A DNA stretch of 64,000 bases from Clostridium ljungdahlii DSM 13528 (GCF_000143685.1 NC_014328.1:1984001-2048000), one strand, 5' to 3'; positions 9,016 through 18,042 are shown, numbered from the stretch's first letter. The notes: generated by a model from the letters alone, not told the origin. Translations and numbers: made by a program.

Positions 9016-11466
9016 ATGAAATATAACAATGTGGTAGATGAATTACTTTTTGAATATTACTCAATACACTGCAGAAGAAAAGGAGATGTCTATTCTCCAT
9101 ATCCTTTTTATTTAACAGAAATTGAATACAATAAAATAAAGAATTACACTAATGTAATTAATAGACTGTCTTTAGATGTGTTAAATAACTTCAAAATTAA
9201 ATACAATGATTATGGCAGCATGATTCCTGATTTCCCTCTTAAAGATGAAATAATGCATTTGAATAGAGAAATTCCAGATATTTTTTGGACAAGATATGAT
9301 TGCTTTCTCCAGTATGATGGCAAAATATTTTTTAGTGAAGGCAACTATGACAAGCCCTGTGCCCAAAGGGAGCTCGCAGTAGGTGAATACTTTAATTGCA
9401 ATAATAATGTAAATAGAGGCTTTTCTGAAAATTTTAGAGAAAAATTTAATTCAATAATTCAAAAGTATTATGGCAGCAAAAAAATCAATGTATTAGTTCT
9501 GGCGGATCCATGTCATTATGAAGAAGTCCATTTATCAATGCTCTATAGAAAATGGCTTGAAGATGATAGGATAAATGTAATTTTTGGCGGAAGTAATAAT
9601 ATATACATTAAAGATGAAGAAGTATATTGTTTTAATAGGCACATAGATGTTATTTTGAGGCAATTTCCATGTGAAAATTTATATGAGGTTAATGACATTA
9701 AACTTCTTTTAAATTTATATGAAAAAAATAAGGTGCTTATATTAAATGATCCTAGAGTAATAATTCTTCAAAGTAAAAGTATATTTGCCTATTTTCACAA
9801 ATTATTGAGAGAAAATAGGTTAGATGAAGGTACTGCAAGTGTCGTAAGAGAATGTATCCCATATACAGAGTTATTAAGTGATACGAATTTTGATGAGGCT
9901 AGATATAATAAGGATAAATATGTAATAAAGCCTATACTTGGACGTTATAGCGAAGATGTATTTATAGGAAAGCTGTATTCAAAAGAAGAATGGAAAAGTA
10001 TTTTAGATGACATTAAAGAGTATAGGAATTATTACGTTCTTCAAGAGTTTAAGGAAATAAGAAAAGACAATATAGTTGAATTAAGAAGGGGATATCCTCA
10101 TACTGTTGATGCTTTTTGCAATTTGGGAGTTTATCTCACATGTAATGAAATAAGGGGAATATGCTCCAGATGGAACTATGACTATCTTACAAATAATGAA
10201 ACTACATTTATAACTCCAATAGGAATAAGAAATCCTAAACTAAATCTAAAATATAATAAAAATATAAAAGATAGACATGATGAATTTAAAAAGGTAAATT
10301 TAGATCTCGTAAAATTAGGATTTACAGGTGCTTATAATAATGCAAGGGAGTACATATCTTTAGATGAAGTCATCTTAAGTAGTGATAAATTTGAAGAGTT
10401 AAAAAATGCTTCCTGCGAAGTCTTGGACATATTTAGGAAGGTTTCTGAATTTGTATATAAAAATAAGGGATGGTTTGATGAAATTTTAGGAACATCAAAT
10501 GTAAGTGAAAATATATATTCATCAAAAGATTTTAAGTACTTGAGTATTTTGGGAAGAATGGACTGGGCTCTGGATACGGATAACAATTTGAAACTTATGG
10601 AGCTAAATAATGAAACTCCTGCTGGATTATATGAAAGTACTATTGTAAATGACTATCTTGTAAATAGATATAAACGTAATGTACAAAATCCAAATAATAA
10701 TTTCAAAAACATTTTAAGTGAAAATATTGAAGAATATATAATAAAATATTCCCCAAAGACTATAGGAATATTTAGTACATGTTATTATGAAGATTACTAT
10801 AATATAAATATTGTATATAACATAATAAAAAAAATAAGTGACAAATATGGAATTAGAGTGATAAGAGGTAATGTGTATAATCTAAGAGTCGAAAATGGTA
10901 AGTTGTATTATTTTGATGACAGGATTGATATGATTTATAGGTATTTTCCACTAAATTGGTTTGAAAAATTCAATATGCAGGATGTTGGAAAGTGGATAAA
11001 TAATAGAAATTGTATAAATCAACCTGTAACTATGATAGGGCAAAGTAAGTCCATTTTTGCTGTGGTATATGAAATGCTTGGAACAGATTTTTTTACACAG
11101 CGTGAAAAAGGTATAATACTAAAATATATTCCCTATACTGATTTTAGTAATAAATCTATGAAAACCATAGATTATATCTGTAAACCCATATTAGAAAGGG
11201 AAGGAGAGGGGATATACACTAGGGGACAGCTATCTTGTCAGGATATAAACAATCTGGATAACTATATTTTTCAAGAGAGAATTAATATAAAAACTTTAAA
11301 CTATATATGTAGATCAACATTTGGTGAAGAAAGAAAAAATTTATTTCCTATACTTGGATGTTTTTATAGCAAAAGTGAATTTATTGGAATGTACTGCAGG
11401 CTAGGAGATTTAATTACTAGAGAAAACTGCATATATATGCCTATATATATTGATGGAGTGGTATGA
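9016..11466 (+). CDS. Tandem glutathionylspermidine-synthase-like ATP-grasp protein
   Basis: 816 residues made of two similar halves. Each half repeats the same order: a substrate-side segment (DIFWTRYDCFLQYDG, then EGNYDKP; and GRMDWALDTDNN, then LMELNNETPAG), then IDVILRQFP/IDMIYRYFP, then QSKSIFA, IPYTELL/IPYTDFS, and the nucleotide-binding strand VIKPILGRYSEDVF/ICKPILEREGEGIY. This is the permuted ATP-grasp core of GspS/YgiC. Such enzymes form amide bonds between carboxylates and amines. The second half keeps the metal-ligand-like ELNNETPAG better than the first. There is no membrane segment. The start ATG follows AAGGAG. Its stop overlaps the next gene by ATGA. The substrate is unknown. 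Confidence 0.82.
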   Translation: MKYNNVVDELLFEYYSIHCRRKGDVYSPYPFYLTEIEYNKIKNYTNVINRLSLDVLNNFKIKYNDYGSMIPDFPLKDEIMHLNREIPDIFWTRYDCFLQYDGKIFFSEGNYDKPCAQRELAVGEYFNCNNNVNRGFSENFREKFNSIIQKYYGSKKINVLVLADPCHYEEVHLSMLYRKWLEDDRINVIFGGSNNIYIKDEEVYCFNRHIDVILRQFPCENLYEVNDIKLLLNLYEKNKVLILNDPRVIILQSKSIFAYFHKLLRENRLDEGTASVVRECIPYTELLSDTNFDEARYNKDKYVIKPILGRYSEDVFIGKLYSKEEWKSILDDIKEYRNYYVLQEFKEIRKDNIVELRRGYPHTVDAFCNLGVYLTCNEIRGICSRWNYDYLTNNETTFITPIGIRNPKLNLKYNKNIKDRHDEFKKVNLDLVKLGFTGAYNNAREYISLDEVILSSDKFEELKNASCEVLDIFRKVSEFVYKNKGWFDEILGTSNVSENIYSSKDFKYLSILGRMDWALDTDNNLKLMELNNETPAGLYESTIVNDYLVNRYKRNVQNPNNNFKNILSENIEEYIIKYSPKTIGIFSTCYYEDYYNINIVYNIIKKISDKYGIRVIRGNVYNLRVENGKLYYFDDRIDMIYRYFPLNWFEKFNMQDVGKWINNRNCINQPVTMIGQSKSIFAVVYEMLGTDFFTQREKGIILKYIPYTDFSNKSMKTIDYICKPILEREGEGIYTRGQLSCQDINNLDNYIFQERINIKTLNYICRSTFGEERKNLFPILGCFYSKSEFIGMYCRLGDLITRENCIYMPIYIDGVV

Positions 11467-12029
11467 AGATGAATAAGAAAAAAAAGAATAAGAAAAGAAT
11501 AAATAGCGAAAATAAAAATAGAAAATATATAGATGAAGAAAGTAAAAATAAAAAATGTAGAAAAAAAAGAGTTATAATTTATATTTCTCTCATAATGTTA
11601 GTTCTTTTTATCGTTATACATGTGAAAAATTATGAAAAACTTGTAAGTAAATCTTATGTTGGAACTTATCAGCTGCATGAAGTTGATGGATATTATCTGG
11701 GTAAAGGAACTAATGATGATGACAAGATGGAATATGTATTTCAAGTAGAACCTATAGATGAATCTAAAACCTTATCTGACAATGTAGATGTTACAGAAGG
11801 AGTAACTATAAAGGAAAGTTATACTGAGGGAGAAAAAGAATCAATATTAAAAATTGCAAATAAATCAATTGCAAAAAAATCCATGGATGTCTTTAAGAAT
11901 AACTTAGGAAAAAATGATACGGTTTCTGTTTTTGCGGCTTCATATAAAAACTGGAGTGGTAAAGTCAATACAAAGTATGAATATGAAATTTTGATTAACA
12001 AAAGTGATATAAAGGATTTTGATGATTAA
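11463..12029 (+). CDS. Single-pass membrane protein with exported domain, last gene of ATP-grasp cluster
   Basis: 188 residues. A very basic 35-residue cytoplasmic tail (Lys, Arg, Asn) is followed by one transmembrane helix (about residues 38-55) and a 130-residue outside domain. That domain has acidic patches and a C-terminal AASYKNWSGKVNTKYEYEI segment. I do not recognise the family. It overlaps the ATP-grasp gene by four bases (ATGA), which indicates translational coupling. A second ATG six bases downstream is an equal start candidate. It may anchor or receive a product of the ligase. Confidence 0.7.
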   Translation: MKMNKKKKNKKRINSENKNRKYIDEESKNKKCRKKRVIIYISLIMLVLFIVIHVKNYEKLVSKSYVGTYQLHEVDGYYLGKGTNDDDKMEYVFQVEPIDESKTLSDNVDVTEGVTIKESYTEGEKESILKIANKSIAKKSMDVFKNNLGKNDTVSVFAASYKNWSGKVNTKYEYEILINKSDIKDFDD

Positions 12030-12054
12030 AAAGGAGTAAAATGTGCTCCTTTTT
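12028..12054. terminator. Bidirectional terminator
   Basis: AAAAAGGAG (12028-12036) and CTCCTTTTT (12046-12054) form a stem between the convergent ATP-grasp cluster and gerC. It has A-runs and T-runs on both sides. Confidence 0.85.
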
Positions 12055-12081
12055 AAATATTCAACATAAAGTGTATAGAGC

Positions 12082-13209
12082 TTAATATTCTCCTCTTCCT
12101 TGGGTATCCACTTTAACTTTTACATTAACCTGTATATCAGACTTGCTTATTACTTCATTCCAATCTGTGCCTGTTTCCCTGCCGTATTTAGCAGCAGCAA
12201 CTCTTCCAAGATCCAAAATATCAACTTTATATTTGTTTTTTATTTGGCTTATGGTTCTGTTGCACATTTCTACTACTAATTTTTCAGTATTTTGTTCAAA
12301 TTCTTGTATATCTTTTGGGCTTTTGTACATATTTTTATATAATTCATTACTTATTATATCACCTTTTAAATCCAAATTTATTATAAATTTGTAATTGCCA
12401 TTTTCCCTATAGCATTTGACTTTTCTCTTAGATGTTGCGTAAAAGTCTATATATTTTTTTGAATTTTGTTGTAATGTTAAAATACCTTTTACATTATTTT
12501 CTTTTAGAAGATTTATGATTTTAGCTTCTTTAACATTTGTTTTTGCAATCATTTTATCTTTGTTAAATATAGCAACACCTGTAGTTTTAATTAGGGTACC
12601 TTCTCCACCATTTTCATCACCTGCAATTTCTACATAGGGGAGCAATGTATTTCTACCTTCTGCATCTATCCTTACCATAATATCCATTATAGTATATTGT
12701 GAAGGAAAAAAATTAAATTGATTTAAATTCTTTACCATTTCATAAATATATTCCGCAGAACTAGCATAACCTTTTACATTATAGTTAAATATATCTTCAA
12801 CTTTCCCTTTACATACTACAGAAAATGCTCTGTCATTTGTATTTGCATTATTAAGAATAATATCTATAAAATTTTTTATGCCATTTTTAGAAGCTTCTTC
12901 ACTGAAAATATATATTCTATTAATACCTAGTAAAAATTTTTTACTGGATTTTAGTTGTCTATTTTCTCTAGTTTTTCCTACAGTTGAGCCCTCTCCTGTA
13001 AGTACATTGCTTACTACTTTATTACCAGATTCAAATGAGTGCATAAGAATTGGTACAATATAAGTAGTATATGAAGAAGTTTTTTTTATATCACATCCAA
13101 CTCCCACAGGTATTTGTAGGTTTTCAACAAGTTCTCCTTTTGTGCCCATAAAGGATATTACAAAAATTAATATGATTAAAATCAGTATAAAAAATTTATT
13201 TTTTTTCAA
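12082..13209 (-). CDS. Ger(x)C-family germinant receptor C subunit lacking the lipobox cysteine
   Basis: 375 residues with the GerAC architecture: an N-terminal hydrophobic segment (residues 6-21), then a GELVENLQIPVGVG-type start of domain 1, KFLLGINRIYIFSEE, FNYNVKGYASSAEYIYEM, and a C-terminal domain ending with a KVKVDTQGRG strand. GerC proteins are normally lipoproteins with an L-x-G-C site just before this point. Here the position reads FMGTKGEL and no Cys is present, so the protein should be held by the uncleaved helix. The TTG at 13209, with AAAGGTGG upstream, is preferred to the GTG at 13218 inside that site. It overlaps gerB by 14 nt. Confidence 0.85.
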   Translation of the reverse strand: MKKNKFFILILIILIFVISFMGTKGELVENLQIPVGVGCDIKKTSSYTTYIVPILMHSFESGNKVVSNVLTGEGSTVGKTRENRQLKSSKKFLLGINRIYIFSEEASKNGIKNFIDIILNNANTNDRAFSVVCKGKVEDIFNYNVKGYASSAEYIYEMVKNLNQFNFFPSQYTIMDIMVRIDAEGRNTLLPYVEIAGDENGGEGTLIKTTGVAIFNKDKMIAKTNVKEAKIINLLKENNVKGILTLQQNSKKYIDFYATSKRKVKCYRENGNYKFIINLDLKGDIISNELYKNMYKSPKDIQEFEQNTEKLVVEMCNRTISQIKNKYKVDILDLGRVAAAKYGRETGTDWNEVISKSDIQVNVKVKVDTQGRGEY

Positions 13210-14290
13210 AACTACCACCTTTTTTAAAAGTTATTAAAATTACTATTAGTGAAATATAAATTAAGTTGTATATCAAATAAAATGACATTACCATGTCTGT
13301 ATAATTTCTTCTTTTAGTAGGAGGTCCATATAAGCTTGATAAAAATAAAACTATAGGGTATAAAATTAAGGTAAATGTTTGGGGGGATATTTCATTTATA
13401 AGTCTATTCATGCCATAGCAAGATGAAAAATAATAAATAGATATACACCTCAATACTACCAATGCCCATAATGATACAAATATGTACCTAAAACTATTGA
13501 TAATAGGTATATTTATACTATCAGCTAATGTTAATATTGGCCATAAATACTTAGGTGAAATTTCAATACCCAAATAATATATAGCTAAAAAAACAAACCA
13601 CGTATAAACAGACATAGTAATTACAGTGCTTATTAATCCATATTTTAGTAACTTTTTCTTATTTTCAAGGAAGGGGTAAATAAAAAAAGTAATTTCAGCA
13701 CCGCAATAAAAAAAAGTTGTTTCTTTTGAAGATATTAATATATTTTTAAAACCTGAACCCAATACAGGCATTAAATTCAAATAACTTCCGTATTTTAAAG
13801 TTGCAACGGGTAGCAAAAGTAGTATTAGGGTTAAATAAAAGGTTATTTTACATAATCTGCCTAAGGGTTTTATACCTTTATAAGCTGTGTAGGCTGTAAC
13901 AGTTAATATGGATAAAAATATTTGGTAATTTTTTAAAAATGGTGTGGCATATACTTTAAATGCATTAGCTAGGCCGGCAAGTTCTGTAGAGGTTACAAAT
14001 ATAAAAAATGTTATAAATATAAAATTCAAAATACTACCTAAGATTTTACCAAGAGATTTTTTACTGAGGCCGAATACGTCATCATTTGGAAATTTATTAC
14101 AGGTATAATTTGATAATATTAGTATATATAGGGGATATACTGCACCTATTATGCAACCTATCCATCCGTCTTGTCTGGCATCTTTTATAACAGAGTTAGG
14201 TAAATACAAAATTCCAATACCAATAAAAGATGAAAGTAAAAAAAGTGTAAATTCACTTGATGTTATAAATGTATTTTGAGTTTTATTCAT
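13196..14290 (-). CDS. GerB-family spore germination permease
   Basis: 364 residues with about ten hydrophobic helices. The start region TSSEFTLFLLSSFIGIGILYLP is typical of the endospore germination permease branch of the APC superfamily, the B subunit of Ger receptors in the spore inner membrane. The ATG start overlaps the gerA stop (14287-14289) by four bases, and the 3' end overlaps gerC. This is a classic co-translated A-B-C receptor operon. The germinant is not predictable. Confidence 0.9.
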   Translation of the reverse strand: MNKTQNTFITSSEFTLFLLSSFIGIGILYLPNSVIKDARQDGWIGCIIGAVYPLYILILSNYTCNKFPNDDVFGLSKKSLGKILGSILNFIFITFFIFVTSTELAGLANAFKVYATPFLKNYQIFLSILTVTAYTAYKGIKPLGRLCKITFYLTLILLLLPVATLKYGSYLNLMPVLGSGFKNILISSKETTFFYCGAEITFFIYPFLENKKKLLKYGLISTVITMSVYTWFVFLAIYYLGIEISPKYLWPILTLADSINIPIINSFRYIFVSLWALVVLRCISIYYFSSCYGMNRLINEISPQTFTLILYPIVLFLSSLYGPPTKRRNYTDMVMSFYLIYNLIYISLIVILITFKKGGSFEKK

Positions 14291-15762
14291 TTATTTTTCC
14301 CCCTAAAATGCTGCCTTATAGGATTTATATTAGGTATAATTTTAGGTCGTTTAATCATATCTTTAATGGGTGCTCTTATAAAAGTATCTTTCATATCACT
14401 TTTATTGAATTCAAAATAAGGTACTCCAAAGTTTTCAAGGGAGCAGAGATAGGATAATATAAAAAACCATCCTATAATTATCCCAAGTACACCAAGCCAA
14501 TTTGAAAGTATAAGCATGGGATACGCAAGAAACCTTATTGCAATAGACATTTGATAATTTGATATTACAAAAGAGGAAACAGTAGAAATACCAGCAACAA
14601 ATAGTGTAGTGGAACTTACTATTTTAGCTTTAATAGCAGCGTCTCCGATAATAATACCACCAACTACACTAAGAGTTTGGCCAATTTTACCAGGAAGTCT
14701 TAGACCACCTTCTCTTAAAAACTCTATAGTTAAATTCATAGCTAAAAGTGACATAAAAGGGGTTAGAGCTATTCCCTTTCTAGATTCCACAAGTGACTCT
14801 ATAAACTCAACAGGTATGAGTTCGGCGTTGAATTTAATAAAAGTTATATAAATTGCTGGAAAAGTTATTACTATGAAAGCAGCTATAAATCTTATTATTC
14901 TTATAAAAAATGCTTGAATCGTTCTTCCATAATAATCTTCAGGTGTTTGAAAAAATTCTATAAATGTAGTTGGATAAGTTGTAACGTAGGGGGTTCCTTC
15001 TAATAAGAAGGCTATCCTGCCTTCCATCAGTGCAGCTTCTATTATATCTGGTCTTTCAGATCCTATAGTTTGGGGAAAAACGCTGTAGGTATGTTCTTCT
15101 ATGAGCTGTTCAATTGTACTATTTGCGGCTACAAAATCCTTATCTATTTGACTTATTTTCTCCTCTATACTGCTTAAAAAGTCTTTGTCAACTATGTCTT
15201 CAATGTACATAATAACAAAATTACTTTGGCTTCTTCTCCCTAATTTAAATTTATGTAAAGTTAGCTTTTTATCTTTTATTCTTCTTCGTAGTATGCTTAT
15301 ATTTGTTTCAATATTTTCTACAAATCCTTCTCTTGGGCCTCTTAATGACACGTCGCTAACTGGTTCGGAAATTTGCCTGTAAGTACCACCTGAAGTATCT
15401 ATTACAATAAAATTTGAAATACCATTAAGTACTATTACAGTTTTACCACTATTTATACTATCTGGGATTGTATTTATATCAGTTTCTATACTTGTATTAC
15501 TTGCAGCAATATACTTTTTGCATAAATAGTCATCCACATTTTTAATAGTTGATATATCTTCATGTACGTGAAGCATTAGAGGATTTAGTATATCTCTATC
15601 TATAATATTCTTATCTGTTTGAGCATTCAAATATATAACAGCAGCTATTAAACTATTTTTATCTCCAATAAATATATATTTTATTACTAATTCGGATTTG
15701 TTACCAACCAAATTTTTTATATTATCAATGTTAGAATCAATTGCGGTTTCTGTGTTTTGCAT
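14287..15762 (-). CDS. GerA-family spore germination receptor A subunit
   Basis: 491 residues, the normal length for GerAA/GerKA. A soluble N-terminal domain (about residues 1-260) contains the conserved GPREGFVENIETNISILRRR segment and EGRIAFLLEGTPYV. Four to five membrane helices follow in the C-terminal part (RIIRFIAAFIVITFPAIYI, then REGGLRLPGKIGQTLS). The start ATG follows GGGGAGGTG. An upstream sigma-G-like promoter agrees with expression in the forespore. Confidence 0.93.
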   Translation of the reverse strand: MQNTETAIDSNIDNIKNLVGNKSELVIKYIFIGDKNSLIAAVIYLNAQTDKNIIDRDILNPLMLHVHEDISTIKNVDDYLCKKYIAASNTSIETDINTIPDSINSGKTVIVLNGISNFIVIDTSGGTYRQISEPVSDVSLRGPREGFVENIETNISILRRRIKDKKLTLHKFKLGRRSQSNFVIMYIEDIVDKDFLSSIEEKISQIDKDFVAANSTIEQLIEEHTYSVFPQTIGSERPDIIEAALMEGRIAFLLEGTPYVTTYPTTFIEFFQTPEDYYGRTIQAFFIRIIRFIAAFIVITFPAIYITFIKFNAELIPVEFIESLVESRKGIALTPFMSLLAMNLTIEFLREGGLRLPGKIGQTLSVVGGIIIGDAAIKAKIVSSTTLFVAGISTVSSFVISNYQMSIAIRFLAYPMLILSNWLGVLGIIIGWFFILSYLCSLENFGVPYFEFNKSDMKDTFIRAPIKDMIKRPKIIPNINPIRQHFRGKNK

Positions 15763-15792
15763 GTTTATTCACCTCCCCATTAATAATATAGT

Positions 15793-15821
15793 TAGTATGC
15801 TCTTTTTTTTTATATTTATCC
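15793..15821 (-). promoter_or_regulatory. Sigma-G-like promoter of the ger operon
   Basis: On the minus strand GGATA (15821-15817) is followed after 17 nt by CATACTA (15799-15793). The -10 matches the sigma-G pattern CATWHTA fully. The -35 differs from GHATR at one position. It lies about 30 nt upstream of the gerA start, the expected place for a forespore promoter. Confidence 0.6.
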
Positions 15822-15900
15822 CATGATTACTCGGGAGGATACCCCTATGAATAATTTAATTAATAGTTAAGAATGAAAAGTTAATAGTTATTGTACAAAA

Positions 15901-15926
15901 AACCAGAAGCTTTTAAACTTCTGGTT
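15901..15926 (-). terminator. Terminator of the alcohol dehydrogenase gene
   Basis: Arms AACCAGAAG and CTTCTGGTT (15901-15909, 15918-15926). On the minus strand it is followed by TTTTTTG. T residues on the plus strand too make it possibly bidirectional. Confidence 0.88.
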
Positions 15927-15944
15927 TTTATAGAATAAAATAGA

Positions 15945-17111
15945 TTAAAAATCAACCTTTTTACCATAATAGATGTATTCTAATAACTTTTTCATTTCAG
16001 TATCATTTATACTTCTAGGATTTGATCCAGTGCAGGCATCTAATACGGCATTGTGAGCTATAAAATCTTCACTATCTTTAAATTCTTTTTCATCTACTCC
16101 GTAATCTTTTAATGTTAAAGGAATATCCATACTCTTATTCATATCTTTAATCATGTTGGTTAATGAATCTACTAATTCATCATCAGTATTTCCTGGAAGT
16201 TTAAGACTCCTAGCTATTTCAGCATATCTTGGTGCACAAGCTTTTTTATTGAAATCTATAACATAAGGAAGATATATTGCATTGGCACATCCATGAGGGA
16301 TATGGAATACTGCACCTGTTTTATGTGCTAAACTGTGAGTTATTCCAAGAAGTGCATTTGAAAATGCCATTCCAGCTAAACATTGAGCTAAATGCATTTG
16401 GTTTCTAGCTTCTTTATCTTCATTGTAAGATTTAATTAAATACTGATTTACCATAACTATAGCTTGAATAGCAAGAGGATCTGAGAAAACTGAATGAAGT
16501 CCTGCAACATATGCTTCAATAGCATGGGTAAGTGCATCCATTCCAGTATGTGCAGTTAATTTAGGTGGCATTGTTTGAGCTAATGCTGGATCAATTATAG
16601 CTATATCTGGTGTTAAATTGAAGTCAGCTAAAGGATATTTAATTTTAGCTTTATAGTCTGTTATTACAGAAAATGCCGTTACTTCTGTTGCAGTACCACT
16701 TGTAGAAGGTATAGCTATAAATGTTGCTTTTTGTCTTAATTTAGGAAGACCAAAAGGAACCACAGCCTCTTTAAAAGTAAACTCAGGGTATTCATAGAAT
16801 ATCCACATAGCTTTTGCTGCGTCAATTGGTGAACCTCCACCTATTGATACTATTAAATCTGGTTCATATTCTCTCATTAGTTTAGCGCCATTCATAACAG
16901 TTTCTACAGATGGATCTGGTTCAACTCCTTCTATTAATTTTGATTCAATACCTGCTTCTTTTAAGTAGTTTACTACCTTATCAAGGAATCCAAATCGTTT
17001 CATGGATCCACCACCTACGACAATAACAGCTTTTTTTCCATCTAGGTCTTTCAAGGTTTCTAATGAATTTTCTCCAAAATAAATGTCTCTTGGTAAAGTA
17101 AATCTTGCCAT
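15945..17111 (-). CDS. Iron-containing (type III) alcohol dehydrogenase
   Basis: 388 residues, full length for the family. The N-terminal nucleotide domain has AVIVVGGGSM and SIGGGSPIDAAKA. TSGTATEVTAFSVI follows. The metal-binding helical domain has the Asp in the IIDPALAQ-to-MDALTHAIEAY region, His in that latter motif, and two His in THSLAHKTGAVFHIPHG. The enzyme reduces aldehydes or ketones, or oxidises alcohols, with NAD(P)H; butanol-dehydrogenase-like members dominate in clostridia. It is monocistronic, with its own promoter and terminator. The start ATG follows AAGGAGG. Coenzyme and substrate preference are not decided by the sequence. Confidence 0.94.
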   Translation of the reverse strand: MARFTLPRDIYFGENSLETLKDLDGKKAVIVVGGGSMKRFGFLDKVVNYLKEAGIESKLIEGVEPDPSVETVMNGAKLMREYEPDLIVSIGGGSPIDAAKAMWIFYEYPEFTFKEAVVPFGLPKLRQKATFIAIPSTSGTATEVTAFSVITDYKAKIKYPLADFNLTPDIAIIDPALAQTMPPKLTAHTGMDALTHAIEAYVAGLHSVFSDPLAIQAIVMVNQYLIKSYNEDKEARNQMHLAQCLAGMAFSNALLGITHSLAHKTGAVFHIPHGCANAIYLPYVIDFNKKACAPRYAEIARSLKLPGNTDDELVDSLTNMIKDMNKSMDIPLTLKDYGVDEKEFKDSEDFIAHNAVLDACTGSNPRSINDTEMKKLLEYIYYGKKVDF

Positions 17112-17175
17112 TTTTATCCTCCTTGTAAATACATAAAGTATTTTTTAAAAAGATTGTTAAAATATTATCTAACTG

Positions 17176-17204
17176 ATTATACTATACTTATATGGATTAT
17201 GCAA
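17176..17204 (-). promoter_or_regulatory. Sigma-A-like promoter of the alcohol dehydrogenase gene
   Basis: Minus strand TTGCAT (17204-17199), 17-nt spacer, TATAAT (17181-17176). It gives a leader of about 60 nt before the ATG at 17111. Confidence 0.6.
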
Positions 17205-17304
17205 ATCAGTTTTGGTAATATTTTGTTATGTTTTAGAACGTATATCTTTGTAAATATTAAACTATTGATAAGTATATTTCTATTATGTGAAGTAGAAAAT
17301 AAAA

Positions 17305-17335
17305 ATATACCGTATTATGAAGTAAAACGGTATAT
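17305..17335 (-). terminator. Terminator of the XRE/membrane-protein operon
   Basis: Arms ATATACCGT (17305-17313) and ACGGTATAT (17327-17335). On the minus strand the hairpin runs into TTTTTATTTT. Confidence 0.8.
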
Positions 17336-17342
17336 CTTTAGA

Positions 17343-17762
17343 TTAGTATTTTTTCATATAGTAGTTGGAAAAGATGAGATTCAATATAACTTTTAAAAGC
17401 ACAATAGCTGAAAGTGTAATACAAATTGTTCTAAATCCTAAAAGTCCAGTTACAATAATAACTGCTGATTCAAGGTAAATCATTATAGTGTAAACAAAAG
17501 ATTTTGTCTTTGCTTTTATGAATTGTGTACGCTCTTCTGTTTGTGCCATTTCAATTTTTGCTGCTTTTTTAGGATCCTTTAACAACTTTAGGCTGGTGGC
17601 AATGCCAATAACTCCAGCGATTGTAAAAGAGATGCCAATTCCTGAAAGTATATCTTTACTGTGATTGTTTGCAAAATCTCCAAATATAAAAAATAACAGT
17701 GCAATAATACCGAAAATAGTTTGAAATATAAAATATATAAGATTTCTTTTAGCATGATACAT
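17343..17762 (-). CDS. Small four-helix membrane protein, partner of XRE regulator
   Basis: 139 residues with about four hydrophobic helices, two near the N-terminus and two near the C-terminus, and a cytoplasmic loop rich in Lys/Glu/Thr (LLKDPKKAAKIEMAQTEERT). Many Firmicutes carry such a membrane protein directly after a short XRE regulator; the function is unknown. An upstream in-frame ATG at 17801 lies inside the regulator gene. The ATG at 17762, 9 nt after GAGGAGG, is the likely start. It forms a two-gene operon with the regulator. Confidence 0.78.
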   Translation of the reverse strand: MYHAKRNLIYFIFQTIFGIIALLFFIFGDFANNHSKDILSGIGISFTIAGVIGIATSLKLLKDPKKAAKIEMAQTEERTQFIKAKTKSFVYTIMIYLESAVIIVTGLLGFRTICITLSAIVLLKVILNLIFSNYYMKKY

Positions 17763-17766
17763 AAAA

Positions 17767-17967
17767 CTATTCCTCCTCTTCAAAAATAAATACTTGTTCA
17801 ATCGTCATGTTAAATATCTTTGCTATCTTATAAGCAAGAAAAATGGATGGATTATATTTACCATTTTCCAGTGATATTATTGTTTGTCTTGTTACATTGC
17901 AGAAATCTGCTAATTCTTCTTGTGTGATTTTTCTTTCTTTCCGAAGTTCCCTAATTTTATTTTTCAT
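17767..17967 (-). CDS. Short XRE-family HTH transcriptional regulator
   Basis: 66 residues, almost entirely one HTH domain: [19 protein letters not shown], then [18 protein letters not shown] and [12 protein letters not shown], the YozG/YvaP-like short type. It ends in an acidic run whose codons also provide the ribosome site of the next gene. An ATG at 17982 abuts the AGGAG and is less likely than the ATG at 17967. The promoter overlaps two 16-bp direct repeats, so the gene is probably autoregulated. Confidence 0.88.
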   Translation of the reverse strand: MKNKIRELRKERKITQEELADFCNVTRQTIISLENGKYNPSIFLAYKIAKIFNMTIEQVFIFEEEE

Positions 17968-17992
17968 ATTTTGAAGATTCATCTCCTAAATG

Positions 17993-18031
17993 TATAGTAC
18001 ACTTTACAATTATAGTATAGTACACTTTACA
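17993..18031. repeat. Two 16-bp direct repeats, probable XRE operator
   Basis: TATAGTACACTTTACA occurs at 17993-18008 and 18016-18031, an exact repeat with a 23-bp period (about two helical turns). Both copies lie in and beside the -10/spacer region of the regulator's promoter, the normal position for repression by its own product. Confidence 0.72.
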
Positions 18032-18042
18032 TTTGGTATCAA
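18014..18042 (-). promoter_or_regulatory. Sigma-A promoter of the XRE operon
   Basis: Minus strand TTGATA (18042-18037), 17-nt spacer, TATACT (18019-18014). The spacer and -10 contain one operator repeat. Confidence 0.75.
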
